From the NCBI GenBank assembly GCA_902479075.1, contig CABSNK010000002.1, positions 1-64,000 on the forward strand: a stretch of DNA of 64,000 nucleotides, given 5' to 3'. This document shows positions 54,370-62,780 of this stretch, piece by piece. Each line of letters begins with the position of its first letter. Positions within the stretch are counted from its first letter, which is position 1. This stretch comes from an uncultured Collinsella sp. (GTDB lineage Bacteria > Actinomycetota > Coriobacteriia > Coriobacteriales > Coriobacteriaceae). The notes under the pieces are model-generated. The model did no database searches. It saw only the letters and a program-made list of their open reading frames with translations, and was not told the DNA's origin. The position numbers and the translations under genes were made by a program.

Positions 54370-56875
54370 GGTGATAAAGGTGACGGAACAGAAGATGAGC
54401 CCGCAGGCTATCGAGGTACGTGGCGCGCGCGTCCATAACCTCAAGGACATCGATATCGATATTCCGCTGGGAAAGCTGGTGGGTATTGCCGGCGTGTCGG
54501 GTTCGGGTAAGAGTTCGCTGGCGCTGGGAGTTCTTTATGCCGAGGGCTCGCGCCGCTACCTGGAGGCGCTCAGCACTTATACCCGCCGCCGTCTGACGCA
54601 GGCCGAACACGCCCAGGTGGACGAGGTACTGCACGTGCCGGCCGCGCTCGCATTGCATCAGCGCCCCAGCGTGCCGGGCGTGCGGTCCACTTTTGGCACC
54701 ATGACCGAGCTCAACAACAGCCTGCGTCTGCTCTTTAGCCGTTGCGCCCATCACGTGTGCCCGCATTGCGGGGCACGCGTGGAGCCGAGCCTTAACGTGG
54801 CTGCGGGCCTGTCGCTCACGTGTTCGACATGCGGTCGCGAGTTCTATGCGCCGAGTGCCGAGGATTTGGCTTTCAATAGCGGCGGTGCATGCCCCACCTG
54901 TGGCGGCACTGGTGTCATGCGCGAGGTGGACGAAGCGAGCCTGGTGCCCGACGAGTCAAAGACTATCAACGAGGGCGCGGTGCTTCCCTGGGGTACGCTC
55001 ATGTGGGATCTGATGAAGCAGGTGGCAGGTGAGATGGGCGTGCGCACCGACGTGCCGTTTAACCAGCTCACGCCTCAAGAGCGCGATATCGTGTTCCACG
55101 GCCCGGCGGTCAAGAAGCACATTCTCTACGTTCCCAAAAACGGCGAGGGCGCCACGTCGCTCGACTTCACCTATTACAACGCCGTCTATACCGTCGAGAA
55201 TGCGCTCGCCAAGGTTAAGGACGACAAGGGCCTCAAACGCGTTGCGCGCTTTTTGCGCGAGGGCCCATGCCGCGACTGCAGCGGCACGCGTCTCTCCGAG
55301 GCGGCACGCCAGCCCCAGGTGCGCGGTATCAATCTGGCGCAGGCGGCGGCCATGACGCTGGGCGAGGCGATTGAGTGGGTGCGCGGGGTGCCCGCATCCT
55401 TGCCGCCCGAGATGCGGCCCATGGCGACGGATATCTGCGATTCGTTTTTGAGCACGGCCCGTCGTCTGGTCGACCTGGGTCTCGATTACCTTTCACTCGA
55501 TCGCGCCGGTGCCACGCTTTCCACGGGTGAGCGCCAGCGCGTGCAGCTTGCTCGCGTGGTGCGCAATCGATCGACGGGCGTGCTCTATGTGCTGGACGAG
55601 CCCTCGATCGGCTTGCATCCTGCCAATGTCGACGGCTTGGTGGGTGTGATGCGCGATCTGGTGGATGACGGCAACACCGTGGTTGTTGTCGACCACGATA
55701 CGCGCGTACTGGCGGAAGCCGACTATCTGGTCGAGATGGGCCCCGTTGCCGGAGCAGGCGGCGGTAATGTGATTGCCGCTGGCACGGTGGATGAGCTCGA
55801 ACAATCGCAGGGCAGCCGCATCGCCCCGTTTTTGCGCTCGGACCCCAAGCGCTTGCGTCCGCAGGTGACTGACGACGAAATGTTCGACCAGGGCCACATC
55901 CGCATGGCAACCGATGCCATCCATACCGTCAAGCCGCTCGAAGCCGATATCCCGCGCGGCCGCCTTGTCGCGGTGACGGGCGTTTCGGGCTCGGGCAAGA
56001 CGACGTTGGTGCTCGAGACGCTCATCCCGGCGCTTAAGGCGCAGGCAGCCGGCGAGCGCCTGCCAAAACATGTACGCTGGGTCGATGCCGAAGGCATTGC
56101 CCGCGCAAACCTGATTGACGCTACGCCTATCGGCGCCAACGTGCGCTCGACAGTGGCGACTTATGCCGACATTCATGACGAGCTGCGTCGCGCCTTCGCC
56201 CGTACGTCCGAGGCCAAAGCAGCCGGCTACAAGGCGGGTGCCTTTAGCTACAACACTGGCGCCTTGCGCTGCCCTACGTGCGATGGCACGGGCTCGATAT
56301 CGCTCGACGTGCAGTTTTTGCCCGACGTCGAGATCGTCTGCCCGGCATGTCGTGGATCACGTTATGCAGACGCGGCTTCGCATATCCATCGCGAGGGCAA
56401 GGACGGGAGCCTGCTTACGTTGCCGCAGCTCATGGACATGAGTGTGGACGAGGCTATCGACGCCACGCTGGGACTCAAGAAAGTTCAGACGCGCTTGCAG
56501 ACCTTGCACGACCTGGGATTGGGCTATCTCACGCTTGGTGAGCCCACGCCGGCGCTTTCGGGCGGCGAGGCACAGCGTCTTAAGCTTGCGAGCGAGATGG
56601 GCCGCGTGCAGGATGATGCCGTATTCGTGTTCGACGAGCCCACGATTGGACTACATCCGCTCGATGTTCAGGTGCTGCTGAACGTGTTTGACGGTCTCGT
56701 TGCCAAGGGCGCCACGGTTATCGTGATCGAGCACGATCTCGACCTTATCCGTAACGCCGATTACGTGATCGACATGGGCCCGGGCGGTGGTGGCGCCGGC
56801 GGGCAAATCGTCTGCGCCGGTACGCCAGGCGACATCGCGGCCTGCTCCAAGAGCATTACCGGTCGCTACCTATAG
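54362..56875 (+). CDS. UvrA-like ABC protein without UvrB-binding insert (UvrA2/DrrC type)
   Basis: The product has 837 residues if started at ATG 54362 inside the AAA+ stop; ATG 54395 gives 826 and opens MSPQAIEVRGARVHNLKDID. There are two ABC modules: Walker A GVSGSGKSS (about 46) and GVSGSGKTT (about 540). Signatures are LSTGERQRVQLA (first, with Thr in place of the usual first Gly) and LSGGEAQRLKLA. Zinc motifs are CPHCGARV/CSTCGREF, CPTCGGTG/CRDCSGT and CPTCDGTG/CPACRGSR. At about 840 residues it is roughly 100 shorter than UvrA. Class II UvrA homologues are linked to drug tolerance or DNA-intercalating antibiotics (DrrC) rather than core excision repair. Co-expressed with the AAA+ gene. 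Confidence 0.88.
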   Translation: MSRVIKVTEQKMSPQAIEVRGARVHNLKDIDIDIPLGKLVGIAGVSGSGKSSLALGVLYAEGSRRYLEALSTYTRRRLTQAEHAQVDEVLHVPAALALHQRPSVPGVRSTFGTMTELNNSLRLLFSRCAHHVCPHCGARVEPSLNVAAGLSLTCSTCGREFYAPSAEDLAFNSGGACPTCGGTGVMREVDEASLVPDESKTINEGAVLPWGTLMWDLMKQVAGEMGVRTDVPFNQLTPQERDIVFHGPAVKKHILYVPKNGEGATSLDFTYYNAVYTVENALAKVKDDKGLKRVARFLREGPCRDCSGTRLSEAARQPQVRGINLAQAAAMTLGEAIEWVRGVPASLPPEMRPMATDICDSFLSTARRLVDLGLDYLSLDRAGATLSTGERQRVQLARVVRNRSTGVLYVLDEPSIGLHPANVDGLVGVMRDLVDDGNTVVVVDHDTRVLAEADYLVEMGPVAGAGGGNVIAAGTVDELEQSQGSRIAPFLRSDPKRLRPQVTDDEMFDQGHIRMATDAIHTVKPLEADIPRGRLVAVTGVSGSGKTTLVLETLIPALKAQAAGERLPKHVRWVDAEGIARANLIDATPIGANVRSTVATYADIHDELRRAFARTSEAKAAGYKAGAFSYNTGALRCPTCDGTGSISLDVQFLPDVEIVCPACRGSRYADAASHIHREGKDGSLLTLPQLMDMSVDEAIDATLGLKKVQTRLQTLHDLGLGYLTLGEPTPALSGGEAQRLKLASEMGRVQDDAVFVFDEPTIGLHPLDVQVLLNVFDGLVAKGATVIVIEHDLDLIRNADYVIDMGPGGGGAGGQIVCAGTPGDIAACSKSITGRYL

Positions 56876-56876
56876 A

Positions 56877-56911
56877 CAATGAGGCAAAGGGACAGCCCCT
56901 TTGCCTCATTG
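56877..56911. repeat. REP-like hairpin right after the UvrA-like gene
   Basis: CAATGAGGCAAAGGG pairs perfectly with CCCTTTGCCTCATTG around ACAGC. It begins 2 nt after the TAG stop and ends 5 nt before the stop of the convergent AAA+ gene, so it is shared by both 3' ends. Confidence 0.85.
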
Positions 56912-56915
56912 ATGC

Positions 56916-58016
56916 CTATTTCACGCACTGAGCGGCGAGATAGTCGCGGAAGAATGGCAATTCAAAAGCGACGATTCCGCGCCCGCGTTCTCCAATGATG
57001 CCGGCATCTATCATGCGGCGTCGGTAGCGGGAGACCTGCTGCGGCGAACGCTTAAGGCGCTCGACAAGGTCAGCGGTGGTGGACTCTTCCTCGTCATCGA
57101 GCATGGCGATGAGGAATCGCTTGTCCTCTGCAGTGAGTTCCCGATAGGTTGCCGCAAGGATTCGGTCGTCCATCTCGTCACGCGCGATTTTGATTCCCAG
57201 GTCAAAGTCGCGTGACGAGATTTCCTTCGAATCGCTTGTGAGATCCCAGGCACGGTAGCCTACGAGTTGCAATAGGAAGGGAAAACCAGAGATCGAGCGA
57301 ACGGCTCTATCGATTCCCTCAGCATCTGCCAGGCGATCGTTTTCCTGAATTGTGCGAATCAAGGCCTCGCGTACGTCATAGTCGGCAATGCGACCCAGAT
57401 GATATTGTTGGGCGCGGCGAAGGAACGAGACCGTCTTGTGGTTCAGCAACGTCGAGACGTTGTTGGGAAGTCCCGCCATGAGCAGGGCGACGCGTTTCCC
57501 ATCGGTCACAAAGTGCTGATACGTCGCTGCAAGCTGAATCATCTCGTCGAGTGTCGGGTCCACCTCGTCAACCGTGACGAGCAGACCGGTGCCCGCCTCG
57601 TTGAGCTGGTCGATGATGTCGCTCATGCGATAACGCCAGGTTGAGGCATCGTGAACGCGATTGACCTCGATGCTGCCGAGCGGTGCAATTCCGAGGCCGG
57701 TGACTTCGAAGTGGGTGGACGAGTCGATGAGATGGGCTGCGGCACGTTTCGTCCCGAGCTCGATTTCCTCAAGCATTCCCGGGAGCGCGGTCGTCTTTAC
57801 GGCTATCCAGCCGTGGGATTCCGCCCTTGTCGCGAGCGACGACATGAGAGCGGTTTTACCGGTTCCACGCGCGCCCGAGAAGATCGAGGTCAATTCTGGG
57901 CGCCTGCGCTGGCTCAAGAAGGCACGGTCCAAATCCCGAATAATCTGTTGTCTGCCAGCGAGATGGGCAGGAACCTCACCAAAACTAGGGGTAAACGGGT
58001 TTTCGAGGTATTTCAC
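56916..58016 (-). CDS. AAA+ ATPase with C-terminal winged helix (paralogue 3 of 3)
   Basis: The product has 366 residues with a GTG start at 58016 after AAAGGAGAGCC. It is closely related to the gene at 4229: MKYLENPFTPSFGEVPAHLA, Walker A FSGARGTGKTALMSSLATRA, Walker B GLLVTVDEVDPTLDEM, ALLMAGLPNNVSTLLNHKTV, FLRRAQQYHLGRIADYD, GFPFLLQLVGYRAWDLTS, then winged helix ADLVERLKRSPQQVSRYRRR and IIGERGRGIVAFELPFFRDY. It is a single gene. Its leader carries a third kind of 10-nt AT-rich repeats. A role in DNA-templated regulation or defence is inference only. Confidence 0.75.
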   Translation of the reverse strand: MKYLENPFTPSFGEVPAHLAGRQQIIRDLDRAFLSQRRRPELTSIFSGARGTGKTALMSSLATRAESHGWIAVKTTALPGMLEEIELGTKRAAAHLIDSSTHFEVTGLGIAPLGSIEVNRVHDASTWRYRMSDIIDQLNEAGTGLLVTVDEVDPTLDEMIQLAATYQHFVTDGKRVALLMAGLPNNVSTLLNHKTVSFLRRAQQYHLGRIADYDVREALIRTIQENDRLADAEGIDRAVRSISGFPFLLQLVGYRAWDLTSDSKEISSRDFDLGIKIARDEMDDRILAATYRELTAEDKRFLIAMLDDEEESTTADLVERLKRSPQQVSRYRRRMIDAGIIGERGRGIVAFELPFFRDYLAAQCVK

Positions 58017-58039
58017 AAGGCTCTCCTTTCACACCGCCG

Positions 58040-58079
58040 TTTAACTTCATTTTACTTTAGTTAATTCTGATTAAAAATG
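58040..58079 (-). promoter_or_regulatory. Tandem AT-rich decamers upstream of AAA+ paralogue 3
   Basis: On the forward strand, consecutive decamers TTTAACTTCA, TTTTACTTTA, GTTAATTCTG and ATTAAAAATG share TT at positions 2-3 and A at position 5. They begin 24 nt before the GTG start. The repeats are weaker than at the other two loci. Confidence 0.45.
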
Positions 58080-58133
58080 AGGGCTCTTTATCTAGAGCAT
58101 CAATTAGGCGTGCGTGCCATCGGCGTGGCGCTT

Positions 58134-58168
58134 GAATGTAACAAAGGGAAAGTTCCTTTGTCACATTC
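58134..58168. repeat. REP-like hairpin overlapping the trmL stop
   Basis: GAATGTAACAAAGG pairs with CCTTTGTCACATTC (one mismatch) around a GAAAGTT tip. It contains the TGA stop of trmL (58161-58163 on the reverse strand). The core is GGGAAAGTTCC instead of GGGACAGTCCC. Confidence 0.75.
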
Positions 58169-58760
58169 CCGGAAAGCCTGTTTGGCGCAGAGCCTCGTAG
58201 AGGACGATGGCGGCGCTGTTGGAGAGGTTGAGTGCGCTGATGCGGTAGTCGTTCGGATTGACGAAGTTGCCGCAGATGTCCTGTTGAAGGATGGCCTCGT
58301 GGCTGTCCTCGGTATGCCCCAGCGATTCCTCGTGGGTTTCCCAGGCCTCGGCGTTGTCAAGCGAATCGCAATCGCGCAGCATCGGGATACGCTCGCAGCA
58401 CGTGGGCGCTGCAGCGAGTAGCTCCTCGGGAATGCCCGAGCTCTCGCTGCCAAAGACCAAGTAGTCGCCATCGCGGTAGGTACTCTGCGCATAGGTGCGG
58501 CGTGCCTTTTTGGTCAGCAGATGCAGGCGTTCGTCGGCAGGGGAGAGGTCATTGCGCGCAAGGAAGTCCTCCCAGCCGGCATAGGTCGTCACGTCCAAGT
58601 TTTGCCAGTAGCCCAGGCCGGCGCGACGTACCGTCTTGTCGTCGAGCGAAAACCCCAGCGGCTCCACCAGATGCAGGCGGGTGCCGGTAACCACGCAGGT
58701 GCGGCCGATATTGCCCGTATTGGCCGGAATCTCGGGCGCATACAGCACAATGTTGAACAT
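58161..58760 (-). CDS. trmL: tRNA (cytidine(34)-2'-O)-methyltransferase, TrmL/SpoU family, with an internal insert
   Basis: The product has 199 residues from ATG 58760 after AAGGAG. It opens MFNIVLYAPEIPANTGNIGR and continues TCVVTGTRLHLVEPLGF, VRRAGLGYWQNLDVTTYAGW and YLVFGSESSGIPEELLAAAP, with SALNLSNSAAIVLYEALRQT near the end: the SPOUT knot fold. Typical TrmL is about 155 residues. Here about 40 extra residues (from LDNAEAWETHEESLGH to FVNPNDYRI) lie between the IPM strand and the final SLNLSN motif, within the trefoil-knot region. It 2'-O-methylates the wobble base of leucine tRNAs. It lies downstream of the CobW gene on the same strand. Confidence 0.88.
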   Translation of the reverse strand: MFNIVLYAPEIPANTGNIGRTCVVTGTRLHLVEPLGFSLDDKTVRRAGLGYWQNLDVTTYAGWEDFLARNDLSPADERLHLLTKKARRTYAQSTYRDGDYLVFGSESSGIPEELLAAAPTCCERIPMLRDCDSLDNAEAWETHEESLGHTEDSHEAILQQDICGNFVNPNDYRISALNLSNSAAIVLYEALRQTGFPGM

Positions 58761-58781
58761 GAATCTCCTTGGCTCAGAACG

Positions 58782-58816
58782 AAAAACCACCACGAAGGGC
58801 ACCTTCGTGGTGGTTT
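58782..58816 (-). terminator. Intrinsic terminator after the CobW gene, ahead of trmL
   Basis: On the reverse strand AAACCACCACGAAGG pairs perfectly with CCTTCGTGGTGGTTT, and a T-run follows (A-run 58782-58786 forward). It separates the CobW gene from trmL or attenuates read-through. Confidence 0.85.
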
Positions 58817-58855
58817 GGCAGTTACATAGGCGGAAAAATGCCCGCTTGGATAAAC

Positions 58856-59986
58856 CTAGGCGCGGTGCCAGTCGGTCAGGCAGGCATCGAGGGAGGCGAT
58901 GAGCGCGTCCTTGTCCATGTGACGGCCGATGATGCACAGGCTCGTCATGCGGTCGCCCGTCTCGTCGTCCCAAATTTGCATGATCTCGGGGTTCTCGTCG
59001 ATGATCTTCTGCTTCTCGCCCTCGGGCGCGGAGTCAACGAACAGGCCGTTCTCCATCAGGCGCATCTGGTGGCCGGCCTGCTCAAACATGTAGCACATGT
59101 CCGGATCGCCGGTCTGCCACAGCGGACCCTTGACGCGGATGACCTCGTCGGGCCACTCCTGCTCAACAAAATCAGTGAACTTCTGCAGGTCAAACGGCTT
59201 GCGGCGCGAGTACACAAAGGTCTCGATGTCGTACTCGAGCACTTCGGGGTCGTCGTGCTCCTCGGGATGCTCCATGGCCTCGATCCAGGCGGCGGAGTTG
59301 TAGGCGCGCATAAAGTCGAAGCGGTCGGTATCGAGCAGCTCCTCCATGGGGACCTCGCCGTTTTGGGCCTCGACGATCACGGCGTCCTTCTGCAGGCTGC
59401 GCACGATGGCCTTGAGCTCGGCGATCTGCTCGGGCGTCACGGTATCGGTCTTGTTAAGGATCAGCGTGGAGCAGAACTCGATTTGCTGGATGAGCAGGCT
59501 TTCGATGTCGTCCTCGTCGATATCCTCAGCCAGCAGGTCGCGACCGCCGTTGAACTCGTCGTACATGCGGGCGCAGTCGACCACGGCCACGATGTTGTCG
59601 AGCGCGAGCTTGGGCTCGCCGCCCACCTTGGCCTCGTCGCAGAAGCTCGAGATGGTGTAGGCGATGGGGATAGGCTCGCAAATACCCGATGCCTCGATGA
59701 TGATGTAGTCGAACTTGCCCGAATCGGCAATGCCCTGCAGCTGGTTGGCCAGGTCGTCCGAAAGCGTGCAGCAGATGCAGCCGTTGGTGAGCGGGATGAG
59801 GTCGTCGGTCTCGGAAAGGCCGCCGTCGGCGATAAGACTGGCGTCGACATTGATCTCGCCGATATCGTTGACGATCACGGCGGCGCGGATGCCGCCGTCG
59901 TTAGCGAGGATGTGGTTGAGCAGCGTGGTCTTGCCGGCACCGAGGTATCCGGTAAGCATGATGATCTTCACGGGTTTGTTGGGCAT
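58856..59986 (-). CDS. CobW-family GTPase (G3E), putative metal chaperone
   Basis: The product has 376 residues from ATG 59986 after AAAGGAGGGCAC. Walker A is MLTGYLGAGKTTLLNHIL. VIVNDIGEINVDASLI is the G2-like region, and the metal-binding CxCC motif is GCICCTLSDDLANQL. IIEASGICEPIPIAY is Walker B, and ILNKTDTVTPEQIAELKAIV is the guanine-specific motif. A C-terminal CobW_C domain contains acidic and His residues (EHPEEHDDPEVLEYDI). Members deliver Zn or Co to apo-enzymes. No Zur-type site was recognised upstream. Residues 240-300 are highly acidic. Confidence 0.88.
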   Translation of the reverse strand: MPNKPVKIIMLTGYLGAGKTTLLNHILANDGGIRAAVIVNDIGEINVDASLIADGGLSETDDLIPLTNGCICCTLSDDLANQLQGIADSGKFDYIIIEASGICEPIPIAYTISSFCDEAKVGGEPKLALDNIVAVVDCARMYDEFNGGRDLLAEDIDEDDIESLLIQQIEFCSTLILNKTDTVTPEQIAELKAIVRSLQKDAVIVEAQNGEVPMEELLDTDRFDFMRAYNSAAWIEAMEHPEEHDDPEVLEYDIETFVYSRRKPFDLQKFTDFVEQEWPDEVIRVKGPLWQTGDPDMCYMFEQAGHQMRLMENGLFVDSAPEGEKQKIIDENPEIMQIWDDETGDRMTSLCIIGRHMDKDALIASLDACLTDWHRA

Positions 59987-60072
59987 GTGCCCTCCTTTGT
60001 TAGACATGGCTTACAGTTGAATCTTATGCCAAACGCCTGCTCTTATACCCACGCGTCGGCAAATAACACAGG

Positions 60073-60414
60073 CTACTCCCAGGCTCCCCATACATCGGGG
60101 CAATAACCGACGGTGGCCTTTTTGCCGTTGCGCACGATGGGTTCGGCTAGAACCTGCTGGTTTTCGAGCAGTTTGTCGAAGCGCTGGCTAGGGGTAAGGT
60201 GCTGGATGAGCGCGAGCGTCTCCTCGTCCTTGGCCTTGGGGTTGAGCAGCTTGTCGATGCCGCCGACCGCCTGCATCACGCTCGTGAGCTCGCCCTTGCT
60301 CATCTCCTTTTCCCTAAGGTCAATAAACTGCACCTTAATGCGGCGCTCCTTAAAATAGCGCTGGGCCTTCTTGGTATCGAAAGACTTTTTGGTTCCAAAA
60401 ATCTGGATATTCAT
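60073..60414 (-). CDS. ArsC/Spx family thioredoxin-fold protein lacking the catalytic cysteine
   Basis: The product has 113 residues. It opens MNIQIFGTKKSFDTKKAQRY, then FKERRIKVQFIDLREKEMSK, GELTSVMQAVGGIDKLLNPK and LAEPIVRNGKKATVGYCPDV. The fold is ArsC/Spx (the 'GT.kC.tckkA.' loop), but the catalytic Cys is absent: KKSFDTK has Ser and Asp where CxxC or Cys would be. The only Cys is near the C-terminus. It therefore probably does not reduce arsenate. It lies 11 nt downstream of a flavodoxin-like gene on the same strand and is probably co-transcribed. Confidence 0.82.
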   Translation of the reverse strand: MNIQIFGTKKSFDTKKAQRYFKERRIKVQFIDLREKEMSKGELTSVMQAVGGIDKLLNPKAKDEETLALIQHLTPSQRFDKLLENQQVLAEPIVRNGKKATVGYCPDVWGAWE

Positions 60415-60425
60415 GCTCCGCCGCT

Positions 60426-61049
60426 CTATCGAATGAAGTTGGTCGTTGCTCGATCTGCCTCGGGTGCGTTGATACCGGCGGCCTGTCCTGCCTCGATACA
60501 GCGCAGGAGCCAGGCCATGTTTTTGCCGATGTTTCGCATGGTGGCCAGGCCCTCGGCGTCCTGGGTGGCCTCGCCCGGCATGGCACCAAAGACGTTGTTC
60601 CAGTACGTGGAGGCCACCACGGGCATCTGGTTGATAGTGAAGTACTTGTTGAGTACATCGAAGGTGGTCGACGTGCCGCCACGGCGGGCGACGGCGACCG
60701 CGGCACCCGGCTTGTGCGCAAAGGCCTTGCTGCCAGCATAGAATGCGCGGTCGAGAGCCGAGAGGATGCGTCCGCTGGGATGCGCATAGTAGACGGGGGA
60801 GCCAAAGACAAAGCCATCTGCCTGCTCGGCGGCAGCGATCAGCTCGTTCACCACGTCGTCGTCAAAGGTGCAGCGGCAATCGAGCTTGCCGCACTGGCCA
60901 CAGCCAATGCAGTCGCGAATGGGCTTGGCGCCCAGCTGGAACACCTCGGTATCGATACCCTCGGCGTTGAGTTGCTCGGCGACTTCGGCGAGTGCGCGGG
61001 CGGTGTTGCCGTTTGCCTTGGGACTGCCATTGACCAAAAGAACCTTCAT
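60426..61049 (-). CDS. Flavodoxin-family NAD(P)H-dependent oxidoreductase
   Basis: The product has 207 residues from ATG 61049 after GGGAG; a GTG at 61052 is adjacent. It opens MKVLLVNGSPKANGNTARAL (FMN phosphate loop), then the cysteine cluster CIGCGQCGKLDCRC (about residues 47-60), FVFGSPVYYAHPSGRILSAL (the flavin loop) and RRGGTSTTFDVLNKYFTINQ. The CxxCxxC motif suggests an iron-sulfur flavoprotein-like or NQO-like reductase. It is related to 3589-4119, though not closely. It is followed by the ArsC-like gene. Confidence 0.85.
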   Translation of the reverse strand: MKVLLVNGSPKANGNTARALAEVAEQLNAEGIDTEVFQLGAKPIRDCIGCGQCGKLDCRCTFDDDVVNELIAAAEQADGFVFGSPVYYAHPSGRILSALDRAFYAGSKAFAHKPGAAVAVARRGGTSTTFDVLNKYFTINQMPVVASTYWNNVFGAMPGEATQDAEGLATMRNIGKNMAWLLRCIEAGQAAGINAPEADRATTNFIR

Positions 61050-61123
61050 CACAAACTCCCTCTGCTGTTGGTGACTTCTGCAGAGGATTATCGCACGATG
61101 GGGGAGGCGGTGCGGGCGCGGTG

Positions 61124-62653
61124 CTAATCCAGTTTGGTACCTGGAACCTGCACGGCTTTACCGAGCAACGCTTTGAGCTCGTTCAAAATGGAAACGGGCT
61201 GTCGGTCAACGCTGTTCAGATGGAGCGTGGCCACGCGAATGGGCGGCTGATATTCAAGCGAGCCGATGAGCACGGGAGAACCCAGGAATCGTTCGATTTC
61301 GTTTGCGAGCTCGTCGATTGCCTCGGGGCCGAGCTCATCGAAAAGCGCCACGAACATTGGTCCCGTCGAGCGGAACAGGCGACCCTTGCCGCGCGAACAA
61401 TCCATGAGGCAGGCGGCACTTTCGGCGAGCACGCGGTCGCCTGCATCGAATCCAAAGCGGGCATTGACTTCGGCGATATCGTCGACCTTAATGGCAATAA
61501 AGCCTGCCTCGCGCGCCACGCGGCGCATCTCTCCAATAGCGTTGACCAGCGCGTGGACATCGCCCAGGCCCGTTACCGAGTCGGTCGTATCTGCCAAGCT
61601 TCGGTTGATGATAGTGCCCACATACATGCTGGGCTCGGTATCGGTGCCGTCCAAGCGGTAACCTGTGCAGTCGCAAAGCACGTATTTTCCGGTGGCATCC
61701 ATTACGCGATACTGCATGTAGTGGAAGTGCCACGTGCCGTTTATCACCATGTCGAGCTCGGCGCGTACGTTGTCGCGGTCCTCGGGATGAACGCGGGCGA
61801 GCCACATGTCGAGTGAGTTAAAAGGGTGCTGGGAGGGCAGGTCAAAATCGCGCACGGCGTTAACCGACCATTGCGATTCTCCCGTATCGAGGTTAAGGAT
61901 GAACGGATAGCGCGTCTCGGAGCTCATGGAGATCGCTTGGAACACCCGGTCGTTGCAGGGAAGCTGATCGACGATTGGGCGTTGCGGCGCGTCATTGTCT
62001 TTCGGTTGCTGCACACGATGCATAAGCTTATAGCGATACATCTTGCGATCGGCATCCATCGTCATCTGGCGACGCGTGTCGCCGGCAAGTGGATCGACGC
62101 GCGAGCAGCCAAAGCTAAAGCTGGCGATCATGGGCGCCTTGCCACTTGAGCTCGCCTCGATCAGCCCGGCACGTACCCGCTCCAAGCGCTGCTCGAGTTC
62201 GGTCTCGTTTGCGGAGAGCGAGATGAACACAAACTCGTCTCCACCGATGCGGAACAGCATCTCATCGTGCTCCATGGTTTCGGAGAGCGTGCGGCAGATG
62301 CTCAGAATATAGCGATTGCCTTCGGCGTGGCCAAACCTATCATTGCAATGTTTGAGATGGTCGATGTCAATATAGGCGCAGGTGAAGGGGTCACCTTTGT
62401 GCCAGAGTTGCTCGACGTGACGGTCGAGTCCGCCGCGGTTGCCCAAGTTGGTGAGCGGGTCGATATAGGCGTTGCTCTCAAGCAGCCGGCGCTCTTGTTG
62501 CAGGATGGCATGCGTCTTTTGCAGTTGCTCGCCAACGGCGCGCAGCTCAGCAGGCAGCGCGGCAACATCGAGTTCGGCGGTCGAGATGCCATTCGCAAGT
62601 CGCTGAAGATAGGCAATAATCGATTGCTCACCCAGGCGATATGACTCGTTCAT
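61124..62653 (-). CDS. Diguanylate cyclase with PAS and a second, degenerate GGDEF domain
   Basis: The product has 509 residues from ATG 62653 after AAGGAGG. N-terminal coiled helix about 1-60, then an active-looking GGDEF domain: DPLTNLGNRGGLDRHV, YIDIDHLKHCNDRFGHAEGN and RIGGDEF (G137-F141). There is no RxxD I-site five residues before the motif, so product inhibition may be absent. Residues about 255-370 form a PAS fold (RYPFILNLDTGESQWSVNAV, RVHPEDRDNVRAEL). The C-terminal about 130 residues again look like GGDEF (DSVTGLGDVHALVNAIGEM), but the motif is RSTGPMF, probably inactive. It is paired with an EAL protein upstream. Confidence 0.85.
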   Translation of the reverse strand: MNESYRLGEQSIIAYLQRLANGISTAELDVAALPAELRAVGEQLQKTHAILQQERRLLESNAYIDPLTNLGNRGGLDRHVEQLWHKGDPFTCAYIDIDHLKHCNDRFGHAEGNRYILSICRTLSETMEHDEMLFRIGGDEFVFISLSANETELEQRLERVRAGLIEASSSGKAPMIASFSFGCSRVDPLAGDTRRQMTMDADRKMYRYKLMHRVQQPKDNDAPQRPIVDQLPCNDRVFQAISMSSETRYPFILNLDTGESQWSVNAVRDFDLPSQHPFNSLDMWLARVHPEDRDNVRAELDMVINGTWHFHYMQYRVMDATGKYVLCDCTGYRLDGTDTEPSMYVGTIINRSLADTTDSVTGLGDVHALVNAIGEMRRVAREAGFIAIKVDDIAEVNARFGFDAGDRVLAESAACLMDCSRGKGRLFRSTGPMFVALFDELGPEAIDELANEIERFLGSPVLIGSLEYQPPIRVATLHLNSVDRQPVSILNELKALLGKAVQVPGTKLD

Positions 62654-62695
62654 GATGGATAACCTCCTTGGGCGGAACAACGGTTTGTATCATAT

Positions 62696-62718
62696 CCCCA
62701 ATTCGGTTTGAATTGGGG
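62696..62718. repeat. Perfect hairpin between the two c-di-GMP genes
   Basis: CCCCAATTC (62696-62704) and GAATTGGGG (62710-62718) are perfect inverted arms with a GGTTT loop, in the 127-nt gap between the EAL and GGDEF genes. There is no T-run on the reverse strand, so a regulatory dyad or mRNA hairpin is as likely as a terminator. Confidence 0.5.
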
Positions 62719-62780
62719 TAATAAGTTAGCTAATGGAGACAAATGCCCCCTTCGACGGTGGCGTTTTGCGCGCGAGCGTA

